Of a stretch of 60,097 nucleotides of DNA, positions 18,062 to 26,122 are shown one piece after another; position 1 is the stretch's first letter; the number at the start of each line of letters is the position of its first letter. The notes under the pieces were generated by a model that had not been told where the DNA came from, did no database searches, and worked only from the letters and a program-made list of their open reading frames with translations. Both the position numbers and the translations under genes were made by a program. This DNA is from CAJPQU01 sp052170475 (GTDB lineage: Bacteria > Bacillota > Negativicutes > Selenomonadales > Selenomonadaceae): the NCBI GenBank assembly GCA_052170475.1, contig JBQNAL010000011.1:1-60097 (forward strand), read 5' to 3'.

Positions 18062-19144
18062 TTAGAGGAAGGATGCGATGGGCTGCTGGCGGGCGATGCG
18101 CGTGATGGCCTTGGCCATACATTGGAGGGGGAGCTGCGTTTCGACGCCGCCCATTTCCCACGCAGCGCGCGGCATATCGTAGACGGCGCTGCTCGCTTCG
18201 TCCTGTCCGAAGGTGCGCGCGCCGGCTTGGCGCATGCGGAGCATTCCTCTTGCGCCATCCGTGCCCGTACCCGTGAGGATGAGGCCAAGGGCGTTTTGTC
18301 CCACCGTGCTGGCGACGGAATCAAAGAGGACGTCGATGGAGGGACAGACGGCGTTGATCGGGGAGCCGGCGGTGCAGGAGAGGAGGAGATCGCGCTCGAT
18401 GCGCCGCACCCGAAGATGTTTGCCGCTCGGGGCGATGTAGACGTGATCCGGCAGGATGAGTTCCCCGTCCATCGCTTCCGTCACGACCAACTCGGCGTCG
18501 ATGTCGAGACGGTCAGCCAAGCGCCGAGGGGTGGCGTTTGTCAGGTGCTGAACGACAAGGATGGGGGGAAGCGGCGGCTGGAGCTTCGCGAGCAGCATGG
18601 CCAAGGCTTCCGTCCCGCCGGTCGATGCGCCGATGGCGATGAGGGAGAGGGGCTGGGGCAGGGCAGAAAGCTCCTTCGGGGTAAGCTCGGATACGATGGA
18701 CGAGGCGTCGAGGGACATGTCCTCGACGAAGGCGTCGGGAAGATGGACTGGCATGTCGGATAGCTGCCGCACGGCGTCCCGCACCATCTGAAAGAAGCTC
18801 GGCGCTTCGCCCACGAAGGAGCCGGAGGGCTTCAGGAGGAAGAGTGCCGCGCCTACGGTGCGCGCTTTCTCCCGATAGGCCGGATTGCCGCTGATGAGCG
18901 CGGTGGGGACGGAAATATCGGCGTTTTTCAGCCAGCGGAGGAAGCTCGCACCGTCCATGCGGGGCATTTCTTCGTCCAAGAGAATGATGCTGGGACGAAA
19001 CGATATGAGCTGTGCCCAAGCGGCGATGGCGTCGTGGGCGACGATGATCTCGGAGCCTTCCGGCAGGAATTTTTCCAAGTCGTCCTTGAGCATCTGACAG
19101 AAAATTTTTGAGTCGTCAACGATCATGAGCCGAACGGGCGCCAT
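18062..19144 (-). CDS. cheB: CheB chemotaxis methylesterase / glutamine deamidase
   Basis: A 360-residue response-regulator enzyme that removes methyl groups from chemoreceptors. The receiver domain (MIVDDSK, phospho-acceptor Asp in LLDEEMP, Lys in LKPSGS) is joined to the methylesterase domain. Its catalytic triad is visible: Ser in GASTGG (~174), His in VVQHLT (~200), Asp in TGTDGARG (~292). It stands apart from any cheA/cheW/cheR, paired only with a DUF951 gene whose stop directly abuts its start. It may act on the chemoreceptor at 3.4 kb or on others elsewhere. Confidence 0.95.
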   Translation of the reverse strand: MAPVRLMIVDDSKIFCQMLKDDLEKFLPEGSEIIVAHDAIAAWAQLISFRPSIILLDEEMPRMDGASFLRWLKNADISVPTALISGNPAYREKARTVGAALFLLKPSGSFVGEAPSFFQMVRDAVRQLSDMPVHLPDAFVEDMSLDASSIVSELTPKELSALPQPLSLIAIGASTGGTEALAMLLAKLQPPLPPILVVQHLTNATPRRLADRLDIDAELVVTEAMDGELILPDHVYIAPSGKHLRVRRIERDLLLSCTAGSPINAVCPSIDVLFDSVASTVGQNALGLILTGTGTDGARGMLRMRQAGARTFGQDEASSAVYDMPRAAWEMGGVETQLPLQCMAKAITRIARQQPIASFL

Positions 19145-19351
19145 TTACGATCCCTCCTGTGGTGTTTTCGTGAGTATGGCACGCACCATTTTTTCAAACT
19201 TCGGGCGGGGCATCATGACAAAGTGGCCGCAGCCCTCGCATTTTAAGCCGAAATCCATCCCGGTGCGGAGGATTTTCCATGCGTCGCTGCCGCAGGGGTG
19301 CTTTTTTTTCAAGCGCACGACATCCCCAATTTCATACCGTACCTGCACCAT
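19145..19351 (-). CDS. DUF951 family small protein
   Basis: A 68-residue protein with the DUF951 pattern: YEIGDVVRLKKKHPCGSDAWKI, then GLKCEGCGHFVMMPRPKFEK. The single Cys followed by CEGC looks like a small metal- or nucleic-acid-binding fold. Widespread in Firmicutes and of unknown function, often beside mscS or ychF. Here it precedes cheB with no intergenic base and has its own -35/-10. Confidence 0.85.
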   Translation of the reverse strand: MVQVRYEIGDVVRLKKKHPCGSDAWKILRTGMDFGLKCEGCGHFVMMPRPKFEKMVRAILTKTPQEGS

Positions 19352-19374
19352 GGCCTCATCCCTTTCGTTTATTT

Positions 19375-19403
19375 ATTATATACCGCATGATTCGTTTTGT
19401 CGA
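19375..19403 (-). promoter_or_regulatory. promoter of the DUF951-cheB pair
   Basis: On the minus strand TCGACA (19398-19403), 17 bases, TATAAT (19375-19380), about 25 bases before the start codon. Confidence 0.7.
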
Positions 19404-19542
19404 TAGACACGGGCAATCCAGCCGAGTCTCACCCCTACTTCGTTTCAATGAAAACTTTTTCCTTGTGAATCAACCGTGAAGCGCTTTTGTTCTCCTGCTT
19501 TTTGCCGTACGAGGAAAGTTTTCGGGTACGCTTTGGCGGCGC

Positions 19543-19571
19543 TTGCAGGAGAGGGGGGAGGGGGCTATAAT
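19543..19571 (+). promoter_or_regulatory. promoter of the thioesterase-dacF pair
   Basis: TTGCAG (19543-19548), 17 bases, TATAAT (19566-19571). It is divergent from the DUF951 promoter ~140 bases away. Confidence 0.75.
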
Positions 19572-19624
19572 AGAGGAAGTGAGCAGGGACAAAACGGCAG
19601 CGTTCGATGAAGGGGATTGAGTGG

Positions 19625-20092
19625 ATGGACAAGCATGAGGGGGCGCCGCCGCTTTTTTTGGCGGCGGATCTTTCGGCGTCGGCACGTCATCACGTCGCGG
19701 CGCTTCACGAGGAAAATCCGTTTTTGGCGCTCATCGGTGCGCGTGTGACCGAGGCGCGTCGGGGACGGGTGCGGATGGAAGCGGAGATTTGCCATGCGGT
19801 GACGAATGTGTACGGGGTCGCCCACGGCGCGATTGCCATGGCGCTGGCGGATACGGCCATGGGCGGGGCGTGCTTTTCTCTGGATCGGCGGGTGATGACG
19901 CTGGAGATGGGGATGAATTTTCTCCGCCCGCTGAATGAAGGCGCCAGAGCCGTCGCTGAGGGGGAGGTCATTCACAGCGGCCGTCAAACGATGGTGTGTG
20001 AGGCGCGGGTGCTGGATGATGCAGGTGAGCTTTGCCTGAAAGCGCAGGGGACGTTTTTTGTGATGGAAGAACCGTTCGAGGGTAAGGGGTAA
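19625..20092 (+). CDS. PaaI-family hotdog thioesterase
   Basis: A 155-residue single-hotdog acyl-CoA thioesterase. The diagnostic stretch is NVYGVAHGAIAMALADTAMG, with an acidic catalytic residue after the H-G turn, then MTLEMGMNFLRPL. It probably hydrolyses acyl- or aroyl-CoA; the substrate is not deducible. ATG 19625 is preferred because AAGGGG lies 9 bases upstream, whereas ATG 19607 has no site. It shares a promoter with dacF, which starts 9 bases after its stop. Confidence 0.88.
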   Translation: MDKHEGAPPLFLAADLSASARHHVAALHEENPFLALIGARVTEARRGRVRMEAEICHAVTNVYGVAHGAIAMALADTAMGGACFSLDRRVMTLEMGMNFLRPLNEGARAVAEGEVIHSGRQTMVCEARVLDDAGELCLKAQGTFFVMEEPFEGKG

Positions 20093-20101
20093 GGGATAGC
20101 G

Positions 20102-21286
20102 ATGAACGATGGGGTGTTGAAAACGAGGCGCGGTCTTTTGGGGCGGCTTTTGGGATTTTTCGCGGCGGCGCTGCTGTTGTGCCCGTGGGGCATGGCGGCG
20201 GCCGGCGGCATGGAAGCGCCCCACATTACGGCGGAGGCGGCCATTTTGGTGGAGGCGTCCACGGGGCGCGTCCTCTACGAGAAGAACGCAGATCGGCTGA
20301 TGTATCCCGCCAGCATGACGAAGATCATGACGTGCCTTTTGGCGCTCGAGCATGGGCATTTGGACGCGCCGGTGACGGTGAGCGAGCGGGCGGCGGATAC
20401 GGAGTACGCCGAGCTTTCCTTCGGGGATCGGCTCACGATGGAAGAGCTTTTGACGGAGATGATGCTCGAATCGGACAATGGGGCGTCCGTGGCGGTAGCG
20501 GAGCATTTAGCGCCGTCCGAGGCGGCGTTTGCCGACGAAATGACGAAACGGGCGGCGGCCTTGGGGGCGAACCATACTTGGTTCAAGAATCCGCATGGGC
20601 TTCCTGACGGTGGGCATATCTCCACGGCGCGGGACATGATGAAGATCGCCCGCGAGGCATGGCGGCTTCCCGCCTTTCGCCGCATCGTGGGACTTCGGCG
20701 GCATACGGTGCGGTTTTCATCCCACCAGAGCGCCCCGTGGGAAGCGGTGAACACGAACCGTCTTTTGACCCAATACGCGGGGATGGTGGGGATTAAGACC
20801 GGCTGGACGGAGGCGGCGGGGGGCTGTCTCTCGGGGGCGGCGGAGCGCGGCGGCATCACTCTTCTCAGCATCGTGATGAACGCAGAGGACGGGGACACCC
20901 GCTTTTCCGATACGGCGGCGCTGTTGGACTATGGATTTCCCCGCGTGCGCTTCGTGAAGGGGCCGCCCAGAGAAAAGATCGAGGGGACGGTCTGGGTACA
21001 CCACGGCACCACCTACAAAGTGACGGCGCACCCAAAGAGCGAGGTGCGCCATCTCCTCATGGAGGGAGAGACGGAGCGCCGCTGCTCGGTGCGGCTTGAC
21101 ATGCCGCGCTTCATCAACGCCCCCGTTCGGCGCGGGGACAAGGTGGGGGAATTGGTGCTTTGCTACGACGGGAAGGAAACGGGGCGCATCGACATGATCG
21201 CCGACAGCTCGATGGAATTGGGGTTTAGCCCCATGGCCTACGTCATCCATTTCTATGACCGGCTGCTCAGTCCCTTTTTGGGGTGA
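20102..21286 (+). CDS. dacF: D-alanyl-D-alanine carboxypeptidase (penicillin-binding protein, S11)
   Basis: A 394-residue exported DD-carboxypeptidase that trims peptidoglycan pentapeptides. A signal peptide (~1-38, LLGFFAAALLLCPWGMAAAG) is followed by the three catalytic motifs SMTK (~70), SDN (~124) and KTG (~231). A C-terminal PBP5-type beta domain and a final amphipathic segment (FYDRLLSPF) suit membrane association. DacF is the best subfamily guess; DacA is possible. Confidence 0.93.
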   Translation: MNDGVLKTRRGLLGRLLGFFAAALLLCPWGMAAAGGMEAPHITAEAAILVEASTGRVLYEKNADRLMYPASMTKIMTCLLALEHGHLDAPVTVSERAADTEYAELSFGDRLTMEELLTEMMLESDNGASVAVAEHLAPSEAAFADEMTKRAAALGANHTWFKNPHGLPDGGHISTARDMMKIAREAWRLPAFRRIVGLRRHTVRFSSHQSAPWEAVNTNRLLTQYAGMVGIKTGWTEAAGGCLSGAAERGGITLLSIVMNAEDGDTRFSDTAALLDYGFPRVRFVKGPPREKIEGTVWVHHGTTYKVTAHPKSEVRHLLMEGETERRCSVRLDMPRFINAPVRRGDKVGELVLCYDGKETGRIDMIADSSMELGFSPMAYVIHFYDRLLSPFLG

Positions 21287-21396
21287 GAGGATGTCGTGGG
21301 CAAGGCAAAGAACCGTATCCCTACGGGGCGCTTTTGTGCAGACGAAGAAGGCTGCGCGGGCGGGGGCAAGGGACAGCATAAGAGGAGGGCATTACG

Positions 21397-22422
21397 ATGG
21401 GAAAGAAAGCATTGGACTGGGGCAATATGGGATTTAGCTATCAGGTGACGGATCAGCGCTACGTCGCCAATTACAAGGACGGCGCGTGGGATGCGGGCGG
21501 CCTGACGGCGGACGATAAGATCGTCATCAGCGAGGACGCGGGGGTCTTGCAGTACGCACAGACCGTGTTCGAGGGGCTGAAGGCCTATACGACCGAGGAT
21601 GGTCACATCGTCTGCTTTCGCCCGGATCTCAATGCGGCGCGGATGCACGATTCGGCGCTGCGCCTTGAGATGCCGCCCTTCCCCGAGGATCGCTTCGTGG
21701 CGGCGGTGAAAGAGGTGGTCGCGGCGAATGCGGACTGGGTGCCGCCCTACGGATCGGGGGCGACCCTCTACATCCGCCCCTACATGTTCGCGACGAGTCC
21801 CGTGATCGGAGTGGCGCCGGCGGAGGAGTACCAGTTCCGCATCTTCGTGACGCCGGTGGGTCCCTATTTTAAGGGCGGCGCGAAGCCCATCGCGCTCAAG
21901 GTCAGTGATTTTGACCGCGCTGCGCCCCGTGGAACCGGTCATATCAAGGCGGGGCTGAACTACGCCATGAGCCTTCACGCCATCGTCACCGCGCACAAGG
22001 AAGGCTTCGCGGAGAACGTCTTTCTCGATCCGGCGACACGGACGAAGGTGGAGGAGACGGGCGGCGCGAACCTGCTCTTCGTAGACGCGGACGGTCATTT
22101 GGTGGTGCCGAAGTCCGACAGCATCCTTCCCTCCATCACGCGCCGTTCCCTCGTCTATGTGGCGGAGCGGTATTTGGGGCTGAAGGTTGTGGAGCGAGAG
22201 GTGCTGCTCTCGGAGGTGGAGCGCTTTATGGAGTGCGGTCTCTGCGGCACGGCGGCGGTGATCTCCCCCGTGGGGAAAATCAACGATCACGGCAAGGAGA
22301 TCCTCTTCCCGAGCGGCATGGAAAAGATGGGTCCCGTCATGCAAAAGCTTTACGACACCCTCACCGGCATCCAGATGGGGCGCATCGAAGCGCCCGAAGG
22401 CTGGATCTTTCGCATTGTCTAA
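21397..22422 (+). CDS. ilvE: branched-chain amino acid aminotransferase
   Basis: A 341-residue class-IV PLP transaminase for Leu, Ile and Val. The PLP Lys lies in GTGHIKAGLNYAMS (~184); FEGLKAY, VEETGGANLLFV and CGTAAVISPVG are family signatures of the eukaryote-like BCAT group. Full length. AGAGGAGG precedes ATG by 7 bases. The 110-base gap from dacF has no clear terminator, so partial read-through is possible. Confidence 0.95.
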   Translation: MGKKALDWGNMGFSYQVTDQRYVANYKDGAWDAGGLTADDKIVISEDAGVLQYAQTVFEGLKAYTTEDGHIVCFRPDLNAARMHDSALRLEMPPFPEDRFVAAVKEVVAANADWVPPYGSGATLYIRPYMFATSPVIGVAPAEEYQFRIFVTPVGPYFKGGAKPIALKVSDFDRAAPRGTGHIKAGLNYAMSLHAIVTAHKEGFAENVFLDPATRTKVEETGGANLLFVDADGHLVVPKSDSILPSITRRSLVYVAERYLGLKVVEREVLLSEVERFMECGLCGTAAVISPVGKINDHGKEILFPSGMEKMGPVMQKLYDTLTGIQMGRIEAPEGWIFRIV

Positions 22423-22436
22423 AGGAAGGTGACAAG

Positions 22437-23255
22437 GTGAAACGGTTTTTTGCACATCTTTTGACAGGCTGCGCGGTGCTTGCGGCCTTTTCCACACCGG
22501 TTGCGGCATCGTCGTTGACGCCGGAAACGCAGACGGCCATCTTGGCGAAGGCCGCGGCCGAAGGGCAGTATGCCAAGCATTGGAACTGGCTGCATGAGCC
22601 TTCGGGGAAGCTGCGGGACGATGTCGTCTTTGCGGTGACGGATTTCGACCGCGACGGCAAGTTAGAGCTTTTTGGGCTGAAGCCGAGGCGCGAGAAGGAG
22701 GGGCCACGGATTATTTTTCAGGAATTGCTGGATGAGGCGGGGCAGTTTGGGTCGGGACGCTTCATGGCCGGTCACTCGTATCTGCCGGATCTCTTGACGG
22801 GGGAGGCTTTCGGACAGGCGGAAGCCCGCTTCGATGAGGGGACGGATCGCTATCGGTACGTCATGGAGGAGAGTACGCTTTTGGCAGAGGACGGAGACTT
22901 TAGAAAGACGAAAACGACGTTTTTCTCGCTGGGCGTCTTAGGCAGCGAACTCTTGGTGGAGGAGCTTTGGAGCATCATCCAAGAAGGCGATGGCGCAGGC
23001 AGCAGCAAGCGGTACTATCTCCCCGCGTGGCTCGGCGTGGAAGCGGAGAGCAATCAGCCCATCGGTGCGCCGGAGGAGGTCGATTTAGATCGGATTCTCG
23101 CCTACAAAGAAGAGCGATGCCCGGGTGATGACGGAGCGATGGTCAGCTTCGGCTGGCGAACCGGCGCCGCTTTAGAGAAAGCGCGGGAGGAAGGTCGCTT
23201 GGCGGAGGAACTCCTAAACTCCTATCGCGTTTTTGAGGCATCCTGGGACATTTGA
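22437..23255 (+). CDS. exported protein of unknown function
   Basis: A 272-residue protein I do not recognise. A signal peptide (KRFFAHLLTGCAVLAAFST, cleavage near PVAA) precedes a soluble domain. DFDRDGKLELFG resembles a calcium-binding EF-hand or dockerin-type loop. The rest is acidic with no membrane segment. GTG 22437 is chosen because AAAGGAAGG lies 7 bases upstream and the signal peptide then begins properly; the frame is open further upstream inside ilvE without meaning. Fifteen bases after ilvE, so probably co-transcribed. A hairpin with a T-run follows. Confidence 0.75.
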   Translation: MKRFFAHLLTGCAVLAAFSTPVAASSLTPETQTAILAKAAAEGQYAKHWNWLHEPSGKLRDDVVFAVTDFDRDGKLELFGLKPRREKEGPRIIFQELLDEAGQFGSGRFMAGHSYLPDLLTGEAFGQAEARFDEGTDRYRYVMEESTLLAEDGDFRKTKTTFFSLGVLGSELLVEELWSIIQEGDGAGSSKRYYLPAWLGVEAESNQPIGAPEEVDLDRILAYKEERCPGDDGAMVSFGWRTGAALEKAREEGRLAEELLNSYRVFEASWDI

Positions 23256-23292
23256 GTGCGGGCTTTCTTCTTTCCTTCATAAGGAGTACAAT

Positions 23293-23328
23293 AAAAGCGT
23301 ACCTTCCTGCGGAGGGGTACGCTTTTTG
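23293..23328 (+). terminator. terminator before pyk
   Basis: AAAAGCGTACC pairs with GGTACGCTTTT, ending in Ts. It directly follows a TACAAT (23287-23292) that could be a -10 on the + strand. Confidence 0.75.
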
Positions 23329-23384
23329 GCTTTTCCCGCGTTTGGCGGCGAAGAATAAAATAGGGTTGACGAAGGAGGATACGT

Positions 23385-24800
23385 ATGCTGAAGAAGACGA
23401 AAATTGTCTGCACGATGGGGCCGGCGACGGAGCGGCCGGGGGTTTTGGAAGCGCTCCTAAAAAATGGGATGAACTGCGCCCGGTTCAATTTCTCCCACGG
23501 CACGCACCCGGAGCATCAGGCGCGCATGGAGGCTGTGCGACAGGCGGCGGCAAAGGCAGGGCGGGTCGTGTCCTTCATCTTGGATACGAAGGGGCCGGAG
23601 ATGCGCTTGGGGGAATTTGCCGAAGGGAAGGTAGAGCTGACCAAAGGGAAGCCCTTCACGCTGACGTATGACGATGCGCCCGGCGACGAAACCCATGTGT
23701 CGGTGAACCATAAGAATTTGTGGCAGGAAGTCAGCCCCGGGGATACGCTGCTCTTGGCGGACGGCTTAGTGGAGCTTAGGGTGGAGCGCGTCGAGGGGAA
23801 GGACATCGTGACGACGATCTTAAACAGCGGCGCCATGAGTACGAAAAAGCGCGTGGCCGCGCCGGGCGTGCCGCTTGGACTGCCGCCCGTTTCTGCGCAG
23901 GACGAACAGGACATCATTTTTGGCATCGCGCAGGATATGGATTTTGTCGCCGCCTCCTTCATCCAGCGGGGGGAGGACGTGGAGGCGATCCGTTCGCTCA
24001 TCGAGGCGCACGGCGGCCACATGGAAATTTTAGCGAAGATCGAGAATCTGGAAGGGGTGAAAAATTTCGACGCCATTTTGGCGGCGGCGGACGGCATCAT
24101 GGTGGCGCGGGGCGATTTGGGCGTGGAAATTCCCGCCGAGGAAGTGCCGCTCGTGCAGAAGAAGATCATTGAAAAGTGCAACGCCGTGGGCAAGCCCGTG
24201 ATCGTGGCGACGCAGATGCTTGAGTCCATGACATCGAATCCGCGCCCCACGCGGGCGGAGGCCTCCGACGTCGCGAACGCCATCTTCGACGGCACCGACG
24301 CCATCATGCTCTCCGGGGAGACGGCCAGCGGCGATTACCCGGTGGAGGCGGTGCAGACGATGGATCGCATCGCGCGGCGCATCGAAAGTTCCCTGCACTA
24401 TAAAGCCATCTTCTTGGATAAAGGGGTGGAACACCACGCCATGACGGAAGCCATCGCGCACGCCACGGTGCAGCTGTCCTACGAATTGGATGCCGCCGTC
24501 ATCGTGACGCCGACGGAGTCAGGGTACACCACGCAGATGGTGTCGAAGTACCGGCCGAAAGCGGCCATCTTCGCCTATACGCCCTACGAACGGGTGGCGC
24601 GTCACCTGAATCTGCGCTGGGGCGTCCTGCCCAAGCCTGCGGAGCGGCTATGGAAGGACACGGTAGCCATGCGCCGCATGGCCACGACGGCGGCGAAAGA
24701 ACTGGGCGTCCTCCGTCCCGGGGATGTCACCATCATCACCTCCGGCATCAAGTGCGTCCCCGGCCACACCAGTGCCATCCGGGTGTACACGGTGAAGTGA
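23385..24800 (+). CDS. pyk: pyruvate kinase
   Basis: A 471-residue glycolytic enzyme converting PEP and ADP to pyruvate and ATP. The TIM barrel starts KKTKIVCTMGPATE with NFSHG. The active-site lysine region is LAKIENLEG, followed by MVARGDLGVEIP and VIVATQMLESM. The C-terminal regulatory domain ends EVTIIT-like (DVTIITSG). The extra C-terminal PEP-utiliser domain of many Bacillus enzymes is absent. Start ATG after GGAGG. Confidence 0.97.
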   Translation: MLKKTKIVCTMGPATERPGVLEALLKNGMNCARFNFSHGTHPEHQARMEAVRQAAAKAGRVVSFILDTKGPEMRLGEFAEGKVELTKGKPFTLTYDDAPGDETHVSVNHKNLWQEVSPGDTLLLADGLVELRVERVEGKDIVTTILNSGAMSTKKRVAAPGVPLGLPPVSAQDEQDIIFGIAQDMDFVAASFIQRGEDVEAIRSLIEAHGGHMEILAKIENLEGVKNFDAILAAADGIMVARGDLGVEIPAEEVPLVQKKIIEKCNAVGKPVIVATQMLESMTSNPRPTRAEASDVANAIFDGTDAIMLSGETASGDYPVEAVQTMDRIARRIESSLHYKAIFLDKGVEHHAMTEAIAHATVQLSYELDAAVIVTPTESGYTTQMVSKYRPKAAIFAYTPYERVARHLNLRWGVLPKPAERLWKDTVAMRRMATTAAKELGVLRPGDVTIITSGIKCVPGHTSAIRVYTVK

Positions 24801-24841
24801 AAGACCGTGCACCGTCTCGTGCGTACAAGAAATGAGGGCGC

Positions 24842-24864
24842 CACTTTCTCAATAGGTGAAAGTG
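24842..24864 (+). other. stem-loop downstream of pyk
   Basis: CACTTTC pairs with GAAAGTG across a 9-base loop. There is no T-run, so termination is doubtful. Confidence 0.35.
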
Positions 24865-24906
24865 AGGGTGTTATAGGGCTACGTCTGTTTTTGACAAGGG
24901 ATATTC

Positions 24907-24935
24907 TTGAGAGAATTTTGAAATTATGGTATCCT
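24907..24935 (+). promoter_or_regulatory. promoter of the DUF4160-DUF2442 pair
   Basis: TTGAGA (24907-24912), 17 bases, TATCCT (24930-24935) with an upstream TG making an extended -10 (ATGGTATCCT). The region is AT-richer than its surroundings. Confidence 0.65.
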
Positions 24936-24957
24936 GTATAGGTAAAGGGGACGCGAT

Positions 24958-25224
24958 ATGCCGGAGTTAAGCCGTTTTGGTGGGATGATCATCTATTTGC
25001 TGTTTCATGATGTGGGGCAGCATAATAAGCCGCATGTTCATGTATATTACGGTGAATATGAAGCAGCCGTCGGCATCGACGGAGAGCTTTTAGCCGGTGC
25101 GTTGCCCCGTAAACAGTTACGGATCGTTGTCGGATGGCTTGCCTTTCACGAGGAGGAAGTTTATCGGGCGTGGAACTTAGCCGTTCGGGGCGAGCATTTT
25201 GATAAAATTCCACCGATGAATTGA
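24958..25224 (+). CDS. DUF4160 protein (toxin-antitoxin-like pair, first gene)
   Basis: An 88-residue protein with the DUF4160 core: GMIIYLLFHDVGQHNKPHVHV, then YYGEYEAAVGIDGELLAG and a C-terminal WNLAVRGEHFDKIPP. The His-rich stretch resembles a metal site or catalytic patch. DUF4160 is typically encoded beside DUF2442, as here, and the pair is often suspected to be a toxin-antitoxin-type module without firm proof. It has its own promoter and a good AAAGGGG site. Base composition is visibly more AT-rich than the flanking genes, suggesting transfer. Confidence 0.85.
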   Translation: MPELSRFGGMIIYLLFHDVGQHNKPHVHVYYGEYEAAVGIDGELLAGALPRKQLRIVVGWLAFHEEEVYRAWNLAVRGEHFDKIPPMN

Positions 25225-25234
25225 GGGGACAGCT

Positions 25235-25528
25235 ATGTATGTGAAGGGTGATATTTGTTATGCGGGAGGATGGCAGGACGGCATGAAAGTGACCGCCGTC
25301 CATCCTTTGCGCGGCGGCATGATGGTGGTTACCTTTTCGACGGGAGAGAAGCGATTGTTTGATGCTTCGGCGCTTCAAGGTGCTGCCTTTGCGTCATTGA
25401 CAGATGAAAAGATCGTGCAGGATCCGACGTTGTTTCATGGGGTGATTACGTGGAAAAACGGGACGATTGATGTTGCGCCGGAAACGGTATACGCGAAAAG
25501 CTTTCCCTATGAGGCTGAGATGGTATAG
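25235..25528 (+). CDS. DUF2442 protein (partner of the DUF4160 gene)
   Basis: A 97-residue protein with the DUF2442 pattern: VTAVHPLRGGMMVVTFSTGEKR, then LFDASALQGAAF and a final TWKNGTIDVAPETVYAKS. It starts 10 bases after the DUF4160 stop. Members are small single-domain proteins, some fused to HTH domains and thought to be the antitoxin-like half. Function is not established. It shares the lower GC of its partner. Confidence 0.85.
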   Translation: MYVKGDICYAGGWQDGMKVTAVHPLRGGMMVVTFSTGEKRLFDASALQGAAFASLTDEKIVQDPTLFHGVITWKNGTIDVAPETVYAKSFPYEAEMV

Positions 25529-25591
25529 CGATAGGGGAACAATGTCTTACTGCCATGCGGTTCGTGTGTCGCCGATACGGAAATTGCGCTA

Positions 25592-25620
25592 TTGCCAATG
25601 ATTTTTGGATATGGTACAAT
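25592..25620 (+). promoter_or_regulatory. promoter of secG
   Basis: TTGCCA (25592-25597), 17 bases, TACAAT (25615-25620) inside the ATGGTACAAT extended -10 motif. Confidence 0.75.
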
Positions 25621-25657
25621 CAAGGGAAAAGTGACAGGTGGTGGAGGAGGCTCGGCA

Positions 25658-25885
25658 TTGCTTACGGTTTTGATGGTAGTGGACGCGGTGATCGCGATCA
25701 TCCTCATTGCGGCGATTTTAGGCCAAGAGGCGAAGTCCGCTGGGATGGGCGGTCTCGACGGCGGCGGCAATACGGTGTTCAGCGGGAAGGCGCGGGGAAT
25801 GGATGCGCTTTTGGCGCGGGTCACGATAGTATTTGCGGTTCTTTTCGCGGCGATTACGCTGGTCATCGCGAAAATGACGATGTGA
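25658..25885 (+). CDS. secG: preprotein translocase subunit SecG
   Basis: A 75-residue two-helix membrane subunit of the SecYEG channel. Helix 1 (LLTVLMVVDAVIAIILIAAI) is followed by the family loop GQEAKSAGMGG..GG.NTVFSGKARGMDALLARVT and helix 2. TTG 25658 is the start: GGAGGAGG lies 7 bases upstream and the promoter lies just before it. The longer open frame from 25592 begins upstream of the expected transcription start. In many Firmicutes secG precedes a carboxylesterase, rnr and smpB, exactly the order here. Confidence 0.93.
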   Translation: MLTVLMVVDAVIAIILIAAILGQEAKSAGMGGLDGGGNTVFSGKARGMDALLARVTIVFAVLFAAITLVIAKMTM

Positions 25886-25895
25886 GACGGGCAAG

Positions 25896-25930
25896 CGTTC
25901 CCAACCTCCGACGGCTGGGAGCGTTTTTTT
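25896..25930 (+). terminator. terminator after secG
   Basis: CGTTCCCA pairs with TGGGAGCG (one wobble), followed by seven Ts. Confidence 0.75.
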
Positions 25931-25942
25931 GTTGTGAGGAAG

Positions 25943-26092
25943 CACTGATAAAATGAAGTCCTTCAGATTGGTGCCGATTTTTTGTCCTGCCGAGGAAACA
26001 AACTGGACGCATAGCAAGAGCTATGCGGAGGATTTGTTGACGATGGCAGGGCGAAAAAGAGGCGCCAAGATGATGGGCTGAATTTATCAGTG
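25943..26092. repeat. 150-bp foldback element, copy A
   Basis: A near-perfect tiered palindrome centred at 26017/26018. Paired blocks: CACTGATAAA/TTTATCAGTG (25943-25952, 26083-26092), GGTGCC/GGCGCC (25970, 26061), CCTGCC/GGCAGG (25986, 26045), AACAAA/TTTGTT (25997, 26033) and an apical GCATAGC-AAGA-GCTATGC (26009-26026). Symmetric internal loops lie between the stems. A diverged second copy lies at 47747-47874. It could be a MITE- or REP-like mobile repeat or a structured RNA. It ends 31 bases before the esterase start, so it would be transcribed with that gene if secG read-through occurs. Confidence 0.85.
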
Positions 26093-26122
26093 GTTCCGGA
26101 ATTTGTGGCGGGGGGGAGAACC

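Noticed and set aside
21253..22707. 484-residue minus-strand open frame opposite ilvE
   Set aside because: It lies antisense to ilvE and dacF, has Arg/His-rich composition typical of GC-rich shadow frames, and no ribosome-binding site.
23281..23300. pyk promoter with -10 TACAAT at 23287
   Set aside because: The -10 is directly followed by a terminator hairpin and there is no good -35; kept only as a remark.
25991..26005. RNase P RNA, because of GAGGAAAC in the foldback element
   Set aside because: The element is only 150 bp and a single tiered hairpin; RNase P RNA is over 300 nt with many helices, and a second copy exists.
25718..26017. Small minus-strand proteins starting within both foldback copies (25718-26017 and 47373-47810)
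   Set aside because: They share an N-terminal stretch only because both start inside the repeat. The downstream parts are antisense to secG and hemA and unrelated.
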